Source: Chloroflexota bacterium (GTDB taxonomy: Bacteria; Chloroflexota; Chloroflexia; Chloroflexales; Herpetosiphonaceae). Taken from it: 64,000 bases of DNA. The stretch is from contig JAIUOC010000008.1 of NCBI GenBank assembly GCA_020161265.1, positions 310,001 to 374,000 of the forward strand, written 5' to 3'. Every line of letters starts with the position of its first letter. The stretch's first letter is position 1. The position numbers were made by a program, and so were the translations under genes. Positions 33,880-42,843 of this stretch are shown piece after piece. The notes under the pieces were generated by a model. The model saw nothing but the letters and a program-made list of their open reading frames with translations, ran no database searches and was not told the origin of the DNA.

Positions 33880-34289
33880 TGCGACGATTTGGCTATTTTG
33901 TGGTGGGCTTGCTGTTGCTGGGCTGTGGTGCTGCCAACGATAGTACCAGCGTGGGCAATGCTGAGCGCGGCAAACGCATTTTTCAGGGAGCCGAGGTGTT
34001 GACACTCGATCAACTCGAAGCATGTGTCGATTGCCATAGTGATGTTGCTGGTGAAGCAGGCCAAGGCATCGGCCAAAATCTCTCAAATATTGGCAATCGT
34101 GCTGCGCAACGCCCCGATGGCACAAGTGCGATCGATTATCTGCGGCTCTCATTGACCGAGCCAGATAAAGAACTGGTGGGCGGCTTTCAAGAGGGCATTA
34201 TGCCGCGCGATTATGCCCAAAAATTATCAACCCAAGATATTAACGATCTGATTGGTTATATGCTAACGCTAAAAAGTGGCATTGATTAA
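33879..34289 (+). CDS. Cytochrome c lipoprotein
   Basis: A 136-residue protein with a lipoprotein signal ending LLLLGC, a single heme site CVDCH (C-x2-C-H) and a distal Met in EGIMPRDY. It is translationally coupled by TAATG to the dehydrogenase-like gene and is its likely electron acceptor on the outer membrane face. Confidence 0.88.
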   Translation: MRRFGYFVVGLLLLGCGAANDSTSVGNAERGKRIFQGAEVLTLDQLEACVDCHSDVAGEAGQGIGQNLSNIGNRAAQRPDGTSAIDYLRLSLTEPDKELVGGFQEGIMPRDYAQKLSTQDINDLIGYMLTLKSGID

Positions 34290-34319
34290 GCGCGTTAGTT
34301 TTGAATGAATGTAGGTGCT

Positions 34320-35387
34320 ATGCAGCAATTGCGAATTGCGTTCTTGGATTCGTGGTTACAGGCGGTGGTTGATGGCAGCGGCACGGCGGCAGCAATCGGC
34401 GGTTTGGCGCGGACCTTGCAAGCCCGAGGCCATGTAGTTGATCGGATTGTGCCAACTGGCAATTGGCCGCGTAATTTGACCCTGCGCCGACTTTATTACA
34501 ATTGGCAATTGCCCCGTCGCCTCGCCAATCACAACTACGATTTAGTGGTTGGCTTTGATATTGATGGAGTCCGAGTTGCCCAGCGCTTAAATGTGCCCTA
34601 TATTTGTAGCATCAAAGGCGTGATTGCCGAAGAACAGCGCCATGAACAAGGCTTTATTCGGGCGTTGCTCTGGTCGCTCTCGCGGATTGAATTGATCAAT
34701 GCGCGGCGTGCGCCCAACGTTATTTCAACCAGTGAATATTGCCGCCAGATGATTCATGCCCATTATGCTGTGCCAATCAGTAAGATTGGGATTGTGCCCG
34801 AAGGCATTGATTTGAGTTTGTGGCAGGAGCAAGCCCAAAGCAGCCAGCGTGATCCATGGACGGTGCTATGTGTGGCCCGCCAATATCCGCGTAAACATGT
34901 GATTGACTTGATTCGGGCCTTTGCCAGCGTGATCGAACGAGTGCCGCAAGCTCAATTGGTGATTATCGGCGATGGCCCTGACCACGATTTGTTGCGCGGA
35001 GTGGTACGAGCCTACAATCTCGAAAGCTCAGTACGCATGCTCGGAGCGATTGCCGATGATGCTGAAGTGCGAGCCTGGTATGGGCGCAGCAGTATTTTCT
35101 GCTTGCCCAGCGTTCAAGAAGGCTTTGGGATCGTCTTTTTAGAGGCGATGGCAAGCGGCTTACCAATTGTCAGCACCAATGCTGCCGCGATTCCCGAAGT
35201 TGTGCCGCATGGGCAGGCTGGCACGTTAGTTGCCCCAAGCGATGTAACGGCAATCGCTGAGGCGCTGATTGAGCTATTGCAAAACCCCAAGCTACAACAG
35301 CGCTACCGCGATTATGGCTTGCAGCATGTTCAACAATATGCTTGGGAGCATGTGACCGATCGCTTTTTAGCAGCAGTTTGGGCTTAG
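34320..35387 (+). CDS. GT4-family glycosyltransferase
   Basis: A 355-residue GT-B enzyme. MQQLRIAFLDSWL is taken as start (AGG about 5 bp upstream), though ATG 34305 is possible. Acceptor-side motif GSGTAAAIGGLARTLQARGH; donor-side motifs LCVARQYPRKHVIDLIRAF, LVIIGDGPDHDLL and the E-x7-E region QEGFGIVFLEAMASGLPIV. Typical GT4 of surface glycan assembly. It follows the cytochrome gene by 30 bp and could be in the same transcript, but the functions look unrelated. Confidence 0.87.
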   Translation: MQQLRIAFLDSWLQAVVDGSGTAAAIGGLARTLQARGHVVDRIVPTGNWPRNLTLRRLYYNWQLPRRLANHNYDLVVGFDIDGVRVAQRLNVPYICSIKGVIAEEQRHEQGFIRALLWSLSRIELINARRAPNVISTSEYCRQMIHAHYAVPISKIGIVPEGIDLSLWQEQAQSSQRDPWTVLCVARQYPRKHVIDLIRAFASVIERVPQAQLVIIGDGPDHDLLRGVVRAYNLESSVRMLGAIADDAEVRAWYGRSSIFCLPSVQEGFGIVFLEAMASGLPIVSTNAAAIPEVVPHGQAGTLVAPSDVTAIAEALIELLQNPKLQQRYRDYGLQHVQQYAWEHVTDRFLAAVWA

Positions 35388-35764
35388 TTGCTGCGCTTAA
35401 ACCAATTGTTAACAATTTATATACTTTTGGCCAAATTTAAACGCGATTAATTGAACTTAATTGGGTGCAGAAACTAGCAGTGCATAGGAGATCCACAACA
35501 GCCAATTTAACCGATTAGAATGGCCTAATCAATTAATCGACCAAGCTAGCTAGCAGGCTAGGTCGTGATAAATCGAGCTGAACTTATTTTTCAGAAAAAA
35601 TTAAGTTTTTTTATATATTTTAGGCTTGCCAGTCATATCTATCTATGTTACCCTGCATGCTAATTAAAGAACTACCCAATCAGGGACTCAATTCCTATTG
35701 TCCAATGAGTGTTTTGTCGAAGCATCGATCGTGATTTCATACCTCTACGGACACTGGAGCAGGT
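35388..35764. other. 377-bp gene-free region with palindrome and UTR-like hairpin
   Basis: There is a perfect 14-bp palindrome AATTGTTAACAATT at 35404-35417, a CGACC/GGTCG hairpin with AGCTAG-rich loop at 35538-35565, and an AT-rich stretch near 35580-35630 upstream of the CheY-like gene. No ORF with a ribosome-binding site is convincing. The region probably holds the promoter and 5' UTR of the receiver gene. Confidence 0.5.
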
Positions 35765-36136
35765 ATGGCTTGTTTATTTATAGTTGATGATCAACCAGAC
35801 ACTCACATTATTCTCGCGCGTTTACTTGAGGTTGATGGGTATACGGTGGTTGGGGCGCACAATGGTAGTGAAGCCCTGAAGCAAATACCTGTAGTTCGCC
35901 CAGCCTTGGTGTTATTGGATCTAGCCTTGCCGGGCATTGATGGTTTAACGGTTGCCAAACAGTTACGCATCAATACCAGCACCAAGCATGTGCCAATTAT
36001 TGCCATGACGGCCTTTGGTGGCAACGATTATCGTACCCAAGCTATGGCAGCTGGTTGTAGCGAATATCTTTTAAAACCATTGGATTTTGCTAAACTTCGC
36101 GGGGTGATTGCGCAATTGGTGCTACAAGTGGCCTAA
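35765..36136 (+). CDS. CheY-like receiver domain protein
   Basis: A 123-residue stand-alone receiver. Acidic pocket DD (residues 8-9 of LFIVDDQPD), phospho-acceptor Asp52 in LVLLDLALPGIDG, Thr in IAMTAFGG and Lys in EYLLKPLDF are all present, so it should be phosphorylatable. There is no output domain and no adjacent kinase; the nearest kinase-like gene (22.2 kb) is degenerate. A terminator follows, so it is monocistronic. Confidence 0.92.
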   Translation: MACLFIVDDQPDTHIILARLLEVDGYTVVGAHNGSEALKQIPVVRPALVLLDLALPGIDGLTVAKQLRINTSTKHVPIIAMTAFGGNDYRTQAMAAGCSEYLLKPLDFAKLRGVIAQLVLQVA

Positions 36137-36169
36137 ATGTGTGATGACAAGTGGGGTGTCGGCATGAAA

Positions 36170-36193
36170 CCCGAGCAATAATCGGGCTTTTTT
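36170..36193 (+). terminator. Intrinsic terminator of the receiver gene
   Basis: CCCGA and TCGGG pair around a 7-nt loop and are followed by CTTTTTTATT. Confidence 0.8.
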
Positions 36194-36203
36194 ATTGCCA
36201 AAA

Positions 36204-36236
36204 CATGGCAGCATGGAACAACTCCATGCTGCCATG
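36204..36236. terminator. Long hairpin between receiver and P5C dehydrogenase genes
   Basis: CATGGCAGCATGGA and its complement form a perfect 14-bp stem with a 5-nt loop. It abuts the minus-strand dehydrogenase stop and probably ends that transcript, assisted by adjacent U-rich sequence. Confidence 0.7.
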
Positions 36237-36241
36237 CCTTT

Positions 36242-37795
36242 TTAGAAGCGATCAGTAATGGTTTTGGCTTGAGTGAACAACAAGAGGTAATCGGGGCCGC
36301 CAGCTTTCGAGTCGGTGCCGCTCATGTTGAAGCCACCAAACGGCTGAACCCCAACCAACGCGCCTGTGCACTTGCGATTGAAATACAAGTTGCCGACATG
36401 GAAATCGCGCCGAGCTTCTTCAAGTCGTTCGCGTGAGCGGCTAAATACCGCGCCAGTTAAGCCATATTCGGTGTTGTTGGCAATTTCCAAGGCATGTTTC
36501 CAATCGTTGGCTTTGATAAATGCCAAGACTGGCCCGAAAATTTCTTCCAATGAGAGCCGAGCTTCGGGGGCAATATCGGCGATGATCGTTGGCGGAATGA
36601 AATAGCCTTCCGAGCCATCGCCAGTTTCGCCGCCAAGCATCAAGCGACCTTCGCTCTTGCCAATTTCAATGTATTCGCGAATCTTGTCGAAGGCTTTTTG
36701 GTCAACCACCGCGCCCAGATGGTGCTTGGGATCAGTTGGATCGCCCATGGTCAGCTTTTTGGTGCGATCAACAACCTTCTTCAAGATTGTGCTATAAACG
36801 CTATCGACGATAATTGCTCGCGAGCAGGCTGAGCATTTTTGGCCTTGGAAGCCAAACGCTGAGGCCACGATCGCATCGGCAGCAGCATCGAGATCGGCAG
36901 TTTCATCAACTACAATCCCATCTTTGCCACCCATTTCTAAGATTGTGCGTTTGAGCCAGATTTGGCCAGGTTGCAATTTGGCTGAGCGTTCGAAAATCCG
37001 CAAGCCAATTTCCTTCGAGCCAGTGAAGGCGATTAAGCGGGTTTTGGCGTGATCAACCAAGGCATCGCCCATTGCGCCGCCTGAGCCAGGCACGAAATTA
37101 ACTACGCCATCGGGCAAGCCAGCTTCTTCAACCAACAAGCGCACAAATTGGGCGGCAATCGCGGGCGATGCCGAGGCTGGTTTCAACACCACCGTATTGC
37201 CAGCAGCAATCGCAGCGGTGGTCATACCGACCATAATCGCCAAGGCAAAGTTCCATGGTGGAATTACCACGGTTACGCCGAGCGGCACATAACGTAATTC
37301 ATTTTCCTCGCCGTTGTAAGCGACGACTGGTTGTGGGCCACCAAACTTAATCGCCTGACGACCATAATATTCCATAAAGTCGATTGCTTCGGCCACATCA
37401 GCATCGGCCTCAGCCCAACTTTTGCTTACTTCATACACCAACCATGCCATAAATTCAAACTTGCGGCGGCGCATCACAGCCGCAGCGCGGAACAAATAGC
37501 GGGCGCGTTCTTCTGCCGCGACGTTGCGCCATGATTCGAAGGTTGTGGCGGCAACTTCCACCGCTTGATTGGCATGCTCAACCGTTGCCTTGGCAAAACT
37601 GCCGACAACTTGGCTTGGCTTGGCCGGATTCAGTGAATCAAATGTATCAGCCAGTTCGATATGTTCGCCACCAATCAGAAGCGGATAAGTACGCCCTAAT
37701 TCATCGCCAACCTTGCTCAGTGCCGTGCGCATCGCATCGGCATTGGCTTTCACACTGAAATCGACAAACGGTTCGTTGCGGTACTCGGGTAACAT
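36242..37795 (-). CDS. rocA: 1-pyrroline-5-carboxylate (glutamate semialdehyde) dehydrogenase
   Basis: A 517-residue aldehyde dehydrogenase. [13 protein letters not shown] is chosen over the ATG two codons earlier because AGGAG then lies 6 bp away. Catalytic features are [13 protein letters not shown], the nucleophile Cys in [13 protein letters not shown], and [16 protein letters not shown] plus [10 protein letters not shown] of the RocA subgroup. It oxidises P5C/glutamate semialdehyde to glutamate with NAD in proline and arginine breakdown. No proline dehydrogenase is adjacent. Confidence 0.93.
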   Translation of the reverse strand: MLPEYRNEPFVDFSVKANADAMRTALSKVGDELGRTYPLLIGGEHIELADTFDSLNPAKPSQVVGSFAKATVEHANQAVEVAATTFESWRNVAAEERARYLFRAAAVMRRRKFEFMAWLVYEVSKSWAEADADVAEAIDFMEYYGRQAIKFGGPQPVVAYNGEENELRYVPLGVTVVIPPWNFALAIMVGMTTAAIAAGNTVVLKPASASPAIAAQFVRLLVEEAGLPDGVVNFVPGSGGAMGDALVDHAKTRLIAFTGSKEIGLRIFERSAKLQPGQIWLKRTILEMGGKDGIVVDETADLDAAADAIVASAFGFQGQKCSACSRAIIVDSVYSTILKKVVDRTKKLTMGDPTDPKHHLGAVVDQKAFDKIREYIEIGKSEGRLMLGGETGDGSEGYFIPPTIIADIAPEARLSLEEIFGPVLAFIKANDWKHALEIANNTEYGLTGAVFSRSRERLEEARRDFHVGNLYFNRKCTGALVGVQPFGGFNMSGTDSKAGGPDYLLLFTQAKTITDRF

Positions 37796-37873
37796 GTACA
37801 TCTCCTAGCGATAAGCGCCATTGCTTATTTGGATCAGATTGTGGATATTCTATACGAAATTGCTTAGCTTAAG

Positions 37874-38620
37874 TTAGGCCAATTCGCGCAGATCCAACGC
37901 TGGCCCATGATGACACAGCAATTTTGGCTGTTGTCGGGTAAGTTGCCAGCACCCACCACACATCCCAATGCCACATGGATAGGCTTGATCGACGATAAAT
38001 GCCGCAAAACCTTGTTGCCAAGCATAGCGTTCACGCCGAATCCGTTGGCTCAAACGACTGGCCAAATCGAGGCTGCCAGCGGCCAGCAAGCGATTGGCCC
38101 AAACCAACGGGGCATCAAGTTTGGTGCTACTTTCGAGCAAATCAAGCACATCGTCGGCGGTCGCCAAATATTCGATCTCAGCTGGGAGTACAAACGGCGG
38201 TACGCGCATTGCATCATTGGCACTCGCCAACAGCAATACCGGTGAGCCAGTTTCGGTTACCCGTTGGGCATACAACAGCAGGCTGTAGATTGCATTACCC
38301 TCTGCAATCAACAAGGTTGCTTTTTGACCGTCGCTGCTGAGCGGTCGTCCAAGTGGCCCAAGACAATCAAGCTCAAAGCCTTTGGGCAACCGCGCAATGC
38401 TGGCCAACAACGGGTCTTGTAAATCCAAGGCCAAGGTGGCGGTGCTACTACGATTAGTCGCAATAATCCAAGCCCGACTGCGCAAGAGTGGGTCGTGGCT
38501 CAAGCCGTGATGCAGCATCGCCCATTGCCCAGGCTGAGCGCTGGCTAGTTGTGGCGAAGCCACCGTCAGCAAGCCATAATGTTGATTCAATTGTTGCTGA
38601 TCAAGAATAACTGTTTGCAT
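37874..38620 (-). CDS. Dihydroorotate dehydrogenase electron-transfer subunit-like protein (PyrK-like)
   Basis: A 248-residue FAD/NAD reductase-like protein. The end AYPCGIGMCGGCWQ, then LLCHHGPALDLREL, supplies the four cysteines (C-x4-C-x2-C-xn-C) of the PyrK [2Fe-2S] site. The middle holds a LLIAEGNAIYSLL nucleotide-binding strand where PyrK has a Gly-rich motif, here changed, so NAD/FAD binding may be weak. In PyrDB/PyrK it passes electrons from dihydroorotate to NAD. No pyrD is adjacent; pyrB is at 62.6 kb. Confidence 0.75.
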   Translation of the reverse strand: MQTVILDQQQLNQHYGLLTVASPQLASAQPGQWAMLHHGLSHDPLLRSRAWIIATNRSSTATLALDLQDPLLASIARLPKGFELDCLGPLGRPLSSDGQKATLLIAEGNAIYSLLLYAQRVTETGSPVLLLASANDAMRVPPFVLPAEIEYLATADDVLDLLESSTKLDAPLVWANRLLAAGSLDLASRLSQRIRRERYAWQQGFAAFIVDQAYPCGIGMCGGCWQLTRQQPKLLCHHGPALDLRELA

Positions 38621-38654
38621 AGCAGCATTATCCGAGAAGATCGGGGCTTATGCA

Positions 38655-38890
38655 AGGAGTGAGGCAAGAGCATAGAATATAGGGATCAGGAGCGAGGCGT
38701 AACGTTTAACCACGAAGGACACGAAGAGCACCAAGAACGATTTAATAGTTCTATGGCATCGATTAGTAATTCAGATATTTAACTAATCCAGCTTAGCGCT
38801 CTTCGCGTTCTTCGCGGTTAAGCATTTCATTCTGACGGATCGCGCTTATCGCTGGGTCAAAACCCGATCCCCAATCCCCAACAACCGATC
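38655..38890. repeat. Intergenic repeat region with CACGAAG-type tracts
   Basis: It contains ACCACGAAGGACACGAAG at about 38709-38726, the inverted form TTCGCGTTCTTCGCGG near 38802, and repeated CCCGATCCCCAA / CCGATCCCCAACAA near 38860-38895. These are blocks of the composite repeat seen at 5.8 and 9.8 kb. No gene is supported. Confidence 0.65.
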
Positions 38891-38898
38891 CCCAACAA

Positions 38899-39294
38899 CT
38901 ACAATTGCTGCATATGCTCGACTTTAATACATTTATCCATCACAACCTCTAAGCCAGCGGCTTCGGCAGCGGCAGCAGCCTCGTGATTGACGATCCCGAG
39001 TTGCATCCAAATTGCCTTTGCGCCAACCGCAATTGCTTCTTCAACCACTGGCGGCACATCTTCGGCGCGGCGAAAAATATCGACAATATCAATTGGCTCT
39101 TTGATATCGCTCAATGATGCAACTGGTTGTTCGCCAAGCACTGGCTCTTTGAGCACCGGATTGACCGGAATAATTTTATAGCCCGCCCGTTGCATATATT
39201 CAGCCACACCATAGCTCGCCCGATCGGGCTTGTTGCTCAGGCCGACCACGGCAATCGTTTTGGAGTTGCTCAACAGTTGTTTAATATCGCTCAT
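38899..39294 (-). CDS. CoA-binding (YccU-like) protein
   Basis: A 131-residue Rossmann-fold protein of the YccU CoA_binding family: KTIAVVGLSNKPDRASYGVAEYMQRAGY, then IIPVNPV, VDIFRRAEDVPPVVEEA, KAIWMQLGIVNHEAA and a C-terminal VVMDKCIKVEH. This family is small, cytoplasmic and of unsettled role. AAGGAGG precedes the start. Confidence 0.92.
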   Translation of the reverse strand: MSDIKQLLSNSKTIAVVGLSNKPDRASYGVAEYMQRAGYKIIPVNPVLKEPVLGEQPVASLSDIKEPIDIVDIFRRAEDVPPVVEEAIAVGAKAIWMQLGIVNHEAAAAAEAAGLEVVMDKCIKVEHMQQL

Positions 39295-39438
39295 AATTCC
39301 TCCTTATAACCAACACGTATCGCAAGGATTGTACCCCAAAAAGGCGAGCTTGCCCGAAATTGCCGAGGATTAGGACAGCAATCTCATGGCTTGGGACGCG
39401 TCAAAGGACATGCCGATAGATCAATTCAAGGACAATAT

Positions 39439-39457
39439 GTAATTATCATAGTTACAG
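39439..39457. promoter_or_regulatory. Imperfect palindrome upstream of nitroreductase
   Basis: TGTAATTA-TCA-TAGTTACA pairs at 7 of 8 positions with a 3-bp centre. It lies about 58 bp upstream of the nitroreductase ATG. Nitroreductase genes are often under palindrome-binding HxlR or MarR regulators, so this is a candidate operator. Confidence 0.4.
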
Positions 39458-39514
39458 ATACAGCAAACGCAGCCCAAACGTCGGCGCTGCACTATTTTCT
39501 AGGAGCATAGACCA

Positions 39515-40141
39515 ATGACTCAGCCAGCCGTTAACAATACCTTGAGCGTTGCCGAAGCCATTTCAAGCCGCCGCTCAGTTCGTAAATATACCAACGACCA
39601 AGTAAGCCAAGCCGACCTCAACACCATTTTGGAATTGACTGGCAAAGCTCCTTCAGCCTGGAACATTCAACCATGGCGCTTCGTTGCTGTGCGCAACCAA
39701 GAAGTCAAAAATAAATTGCAAGCTGCTGCGTATGGCCAAGGCCAAGTTGGTAGCGCTCCAGTGGTGATCGCCGTTTATAGCAATACCGCTGAAGCCCTCG
39801 ATACCCTCGCCGATGTGATTCACCCAGGCGTGCCAGCCGAGCAACGCCAAGGCGCAATCGATGGCATTTTGGGTGCGTTCGCTCAGCGCAGCCCCGAAGA
39901 AAAAGAAGCTTGGGGTTTGGGTCAAACCAACATCGCCCTTGGCTATCTTTCATTGGCCGCTCGCTCATTGGGCTACGACACCTCGTTGATGTTGGGCTTT
40001 GACCCAGCCCAAGTCAAAGAAATTTTGGGCTTGCCAGCGCACGTGCAATTGGCTGGCTTGGTGGCCTTGGGTGTTGCCGCTGAAGAAGGCTACCCACACC
40101 ACCGCCACGCTGTCGAAAAAATCACCCAATTCGTTGACTAA
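39515..40141 (+). CDS. Nitroreductase-family FMN-dependent oxidoreductase
   Basis: A 208-residue nitroreductase. SRRSVRKYTNDQVSQADLN gives the FMN-phosphate contact, APSAWNIQPWRFVAVRN the conserved Asn/Gln, and LGYDTSLMLGFDPAQVKEILGLPAH the C-terminal FMN site. It would reduce nitro compounds or quinones with NAD(P)H. Ribosome site CTAGGAG precedes the ATG. Physiological substrate unknown. Confidence 0.9.
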   Translation: MTQPAVNNTLSVAEAISSRRSVRKYTNDQVSQADLNTILELTGKAPSAWNIQPWRFVAVRNQEVKNKLQAAAYGQGQVGSAPVVIAVYSNTAEALDTLADVIHPGVPAEQRQGAIDGILGAFAQRSPEEKEAWGLGQTNIALGYLSLAARSLGYDTSLMLGFDPAQVKEILGLPAHVQLAGLVALGVAAEEGYPHHRHAVEKITQFVD

Positions 40142-40164
40142 GTTTGGTTTGAACCAATAAAGTA

Positions 40165-40196
40165 AAAGGCCAGAGCATTACGCTTTGGCCTTTTTT
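40165..40196 (+). terminator. Intrinsic terminator of the nitroreductase gene
   Basis: AAAGGCCA and TGGCCTTT form the stem, followed by further Ts. Confidence 0.82.
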
Positions 40197-40256
40197 GATC
40201 TTCGCGTCCTTCGCGGTTTCATTCCAAATTATGCTTCCTGCTCTTCGTGGATCAAT
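40197..40256. repeat. Short copy of the GCGAAG/CACGAAG intergenic repeat
   Basis: GATCTTCGCGTCCTTCGCGG and TGCTCTTCGTGGATCAATG flank a short spacer just after the nitroreductase terminator. It is a partial copy of the repeat seen at 5.8, 9.8, 38.7 and 58.9 kb. Confidence 0.55.
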
Positions 40257-40258
40257 GC

Positions 40259-41674
40259 CTATACGCCAGCGATGACCCGACCTTCGGCTAACAATTTTTC
40301 GACCAACTCTGGTGAGCGGGTTTCGGTATAAATACGCAACAATGGCTCAGTGCCTGAGAAGCGAATCAACAGCCAACTGCCATCTTGCAGGTGGTATTTG
40401 TAGCCGCCTTGGGTGGTAATCGAATTAACCGTCAAGCCAGCTAAGGCATCGGGGCGAGCCGAATCAACCCGCTTGAGAATCGTATCGCGTTGCTCAGCAG
40501 GATAGGTAATATCCAAGCGATCGTAGAAATGTGGCCCAACTTTGCTGAACAACTCTTCCATGGTTTCGCTGGGCGTTTTGCCACGCTTCAAGAACAAATC
40601 GAGCAACAGCAGCGACGATAAAATCCCATCACGTTCCGGCAAATGCTTGGCAAAGGCAAACCCGCCCGATTCCTCGCCACCAATAATTGCATTCGATTCG
40701 ATCATCTTGGGGCCGATATGCTTGAAGCCAACCGGAGTTTCGTAGATTGGCACATTGTAAAGCTCGGCCAAACGATTAACCATCGAAGTGGTTGAAAGTG
40801 ACTTAACGATTGGGCCGCGCCAACCTTTAACTTCTAATAAATAATAGGTTAGTAAGCCAAAAACCCGTAACTGATCAACAAATTTGCCTTTTTCATCAAC
40901 CAACCCAACCCGATCAGCATCGCCATCGTAGGCCAAGCCCGCAAAAGCCCCACTTTGCTTAACCACATTTTTGAGTTTGGTTAAATTGTCGTCGATTGGT
41001 TCGGGCGAACGCATTCCAGGAAATAAAGGGTTACGGGTATCGTTGATTGGCACAACTTTGGTTTGGCCACCATCAAGCAACAATGGCAAGAAACCAGCGC
41101 CAGCCCCATACATTGCGTCGTTGATGATCGTCCAGCCCTCGCGTTTGATCGCCTCAAGATCAACCATTTGCTTGACTTGCGCGACATAATCGGGCGTGCC
41201 GTTGATCCGTTCAACCAAGCCTTGTTTTTCGGCCTCACGCAGTGCCATGCGCTTGACTGGCGCTTTTTCTAAACGATCTTCCAAGCGGGCGATCACTTCG
41301 GGCGAGGCTGAGCCAGCATATTCGGGCTTATATTTATAGCCGTTGTCGCTTGGTGGGTTGTGCGAAGCCGTGATAATCGAGGCTCCACCAGCCTTTTTGC
41401 ACAAAATGCTCCAACAAACCACAGGCGTAGGAGTCGCTTTTTCAGTTAAATAAACATGAATTCCGTTGGCAGCCAGCACCTCGGCGGTGGCGGCGGCGAA
41501 GCGCTCGGAACCGAAACGAGTATCATAGCCAACCACCAACCCGCGCGGGGCCAAGCCCGACTCATGCAGATAATCCGCGACGGCTTGGGTGACAATGCGC
41601 ACATTGTCAAAGGTATACTCTTCGGCGATCGCTGCTCGCCAACCGTCGGTGCCAAATTTGATTGCTGATGCCAT
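40259..41674 (-). CDS. Phosphoglucomutase/phosphomannomutase-family enzyme
   Basis: A 471-residue alpha-D-phosphohexomutase. KFGTDGWRA at the N-terminus, catalytic phosphoserine in TASHNPPSDNGYK, metal site DGDADR, sugar-specificity loop GGEESGG, and phosphate-binding RFSGTEPLLRIY are all present. It interconverts hexose 6- and 1-phosphates. With two nucleotidyltransferase genes upstream on the same strand it most likely provides mannose-1-P or glucose-1-P for sugar nucleotides. Confidence 0.92.
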   Translation of the reverse strand: MASAIKFGTDGWRAAIAEEYTFDNVRIVTQAVADYLHESGLAPRGLVVGYDTRFGSERFAAATAEVLAANGIHVYLTEKATPTPVVCWSILCKKAGGASIITASHNPPSDNGYKYKPEYAGSASPEVIARLEDRLEKAPVKRMALREAEKQGLVERINGTPDYVAQVKQMVDLEAIKREGWTIINDAMYGAGAGFLPLLLDGGQTKVVPINDTRNPLFPGMRSPEPIDDNLTKLKNVVKQSGAFAGLAYDGDADRVGLVDEKGKFVDQLRVFGLLTYYLLEVKGWRGPIVKSLSTTSMVNRLAELYNVPIYETPVGFKHIGPKMIESNAIIGGEESGGFAFAKHLPERDGILSSLLLLDLFLKRGKTPSETMEELFSKVGPHFYDRLDITYPAEQRDTILKRVDSARPDALAGLTVNSITTQGGYKYHLQDGSWLLIRFSGTEPLLRIYTETRSPELVEKLLAEGRVIAGV

Positions 41675-41786
41675 ACACGCTCCTGAGCTTGCGATTGAAA
41701 TTGGTTTCCCATGAATGAAGATTGGTGACGATCGCTCGTCAATACAACGAAATAGCGTTCATAAATTTGAATGGGATTGAATGATA

Positions 41787-42767
41787 TTAACCAAGCGCGA
41801 GACCTTCGACAGTTGCATGGTGGGCAACCTGCACATCATTGGCAATGGCGACATTGTTTAGGTTTGCAGCGGCTTCAATTGTAACACGATCCCATGCGAT
41901 CACCCGTTCAAGTCGGGCATGCTCGCCCACCACACAGCCGCTACCAAGCATAATCGGGGCAATTAGTTGGGCACTAGGGCTGATTTGAGCATCAGCCGCA
42001 GCCCACACTCCTGCTGCATATTGTATGCCATGCACCGTTTCATGCGGCAAATGGCCCAACAATACCGCTTCGTTGGCGGCTAAATAGCCTGCCAATGTGC
42101 CAATATCTTGGCTGTAGGCGTTGTGTTGATAGGCATAAATCGGAGCTTGAGCCGCTAGCAAGCTGGGGAAGAGATCACGTTCGAGCATGGCAAAACCTTG
42201 GGCTGGAATCTGGGCAAGCGCCGCTGGCTCAAATATATAGGCTCCGCTATTGATGGTGGTGGCCAAGGCCGTGCCAGCTGCGGGTTTTTCTTGAAAGGCA
42301 TATACTCGTTGATTCGCATCGCTAGCAACTACCCCAAAGGCTGAGGTATCGGCCACTTGGCGCACGGCAATGGTTGCCACGCCGCCAAATTGGGCATGAG
42401 CTTGCCAGAGTTGAGCCACATCGAAATCAGTCAGTTCGTCGCCATTCAGCACCAAAATCGGCCCAGCCTCAAGCAAATTGGTTTGTTCAAGGGCGTAACG
42501 TACTGCGCCAGCTGTGCCCAGGGCTTCTGGCTCTTGCACAATCTGCAAATCTAGCCCAAAAGCCGCGCCATCGCCATAGGCTGCCAAAAATTGTTCGGCC
42601 AAATATTGCACCGCCAAAATCACATGACGCACACCTTGCTGGTGCAAACGCCGCAAGGTTCGGCTCATCAAGGCTTCGCCGGCAATTGGCACGAGTGGCT
42701 TGGGGAGTTGGTTGGTCAATGGGCGGAGGCGCGTGCCTAATCCGCCAACTAAAATAACTGCACGCAT
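41787..42767 (-). CDS. Sugar-nucleotide nucleotidyltransferase (GDP-mannose/glucose type)
   Basis: A 326-residue enzyme. The N-terminal nucleotidyltransferase motif is ILVGGLGTRLRPLTNQLPKP, metal-binding NGDELTDF follows, and the C-terminal part (SPSAQLIAPIMLGSGCVVGEHARLE) is left-handed beta-helix hexapeptide repeats. This resembles eukaryote-type GDP-mannose or glucose-1-P nucleotidyltransferases; which NTP it uses cannot be read. It lies between the phosphohexomutase gene and the ManC-type gene. Confidence 0.87.
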   Translation of the reverse strand: MRAVILVGGLGTRLRPLTNQLPKPLVPIAGEALMSRTLRRLHQQGVRHVILAVQYLAEQFLAAYGDGAAFGLDLQIVQEPEALGTAGAVRYALEQTNLLEAGPILVLNGDELTDFDVAQLWQAHAQFGGVATIAVRQVADTSAFGVVASDANQRVYAFQEKPAAGTALATTINSGAYIFEPAALAQIPAQGFAMLERDLFPSLLAAQAPIYAYQHNAYSQDIGTLAGYLAANEAVLLGHLPHETVHGIQYAAGVWAAADAQISPSAQLIAPIMLGSGCVVGEHARLERVIAWDRVTIEAAANLNNVAIANDVQVAHHATVEGLALG

Positions 42768-42781
42768 ACAACTGCTTTCAT

Positions 42782-42829
42782 AAAAAGCACGGCAGTGGTT
42801 TGGTTATCGCTAACCACCTGCTGCCGTGC
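42782..42829 (-). terminator. Intrinsic terminator of the ManC-type gene
   Basis: GCACGGCAG and CTGCCGTGC form a long stem with an inner TGGTT/AACCA pair, and on the minus strand TTTTTA follows. Confidence 0.8.
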
Positions 42830-42843
42830 CCTTCAATTATAAC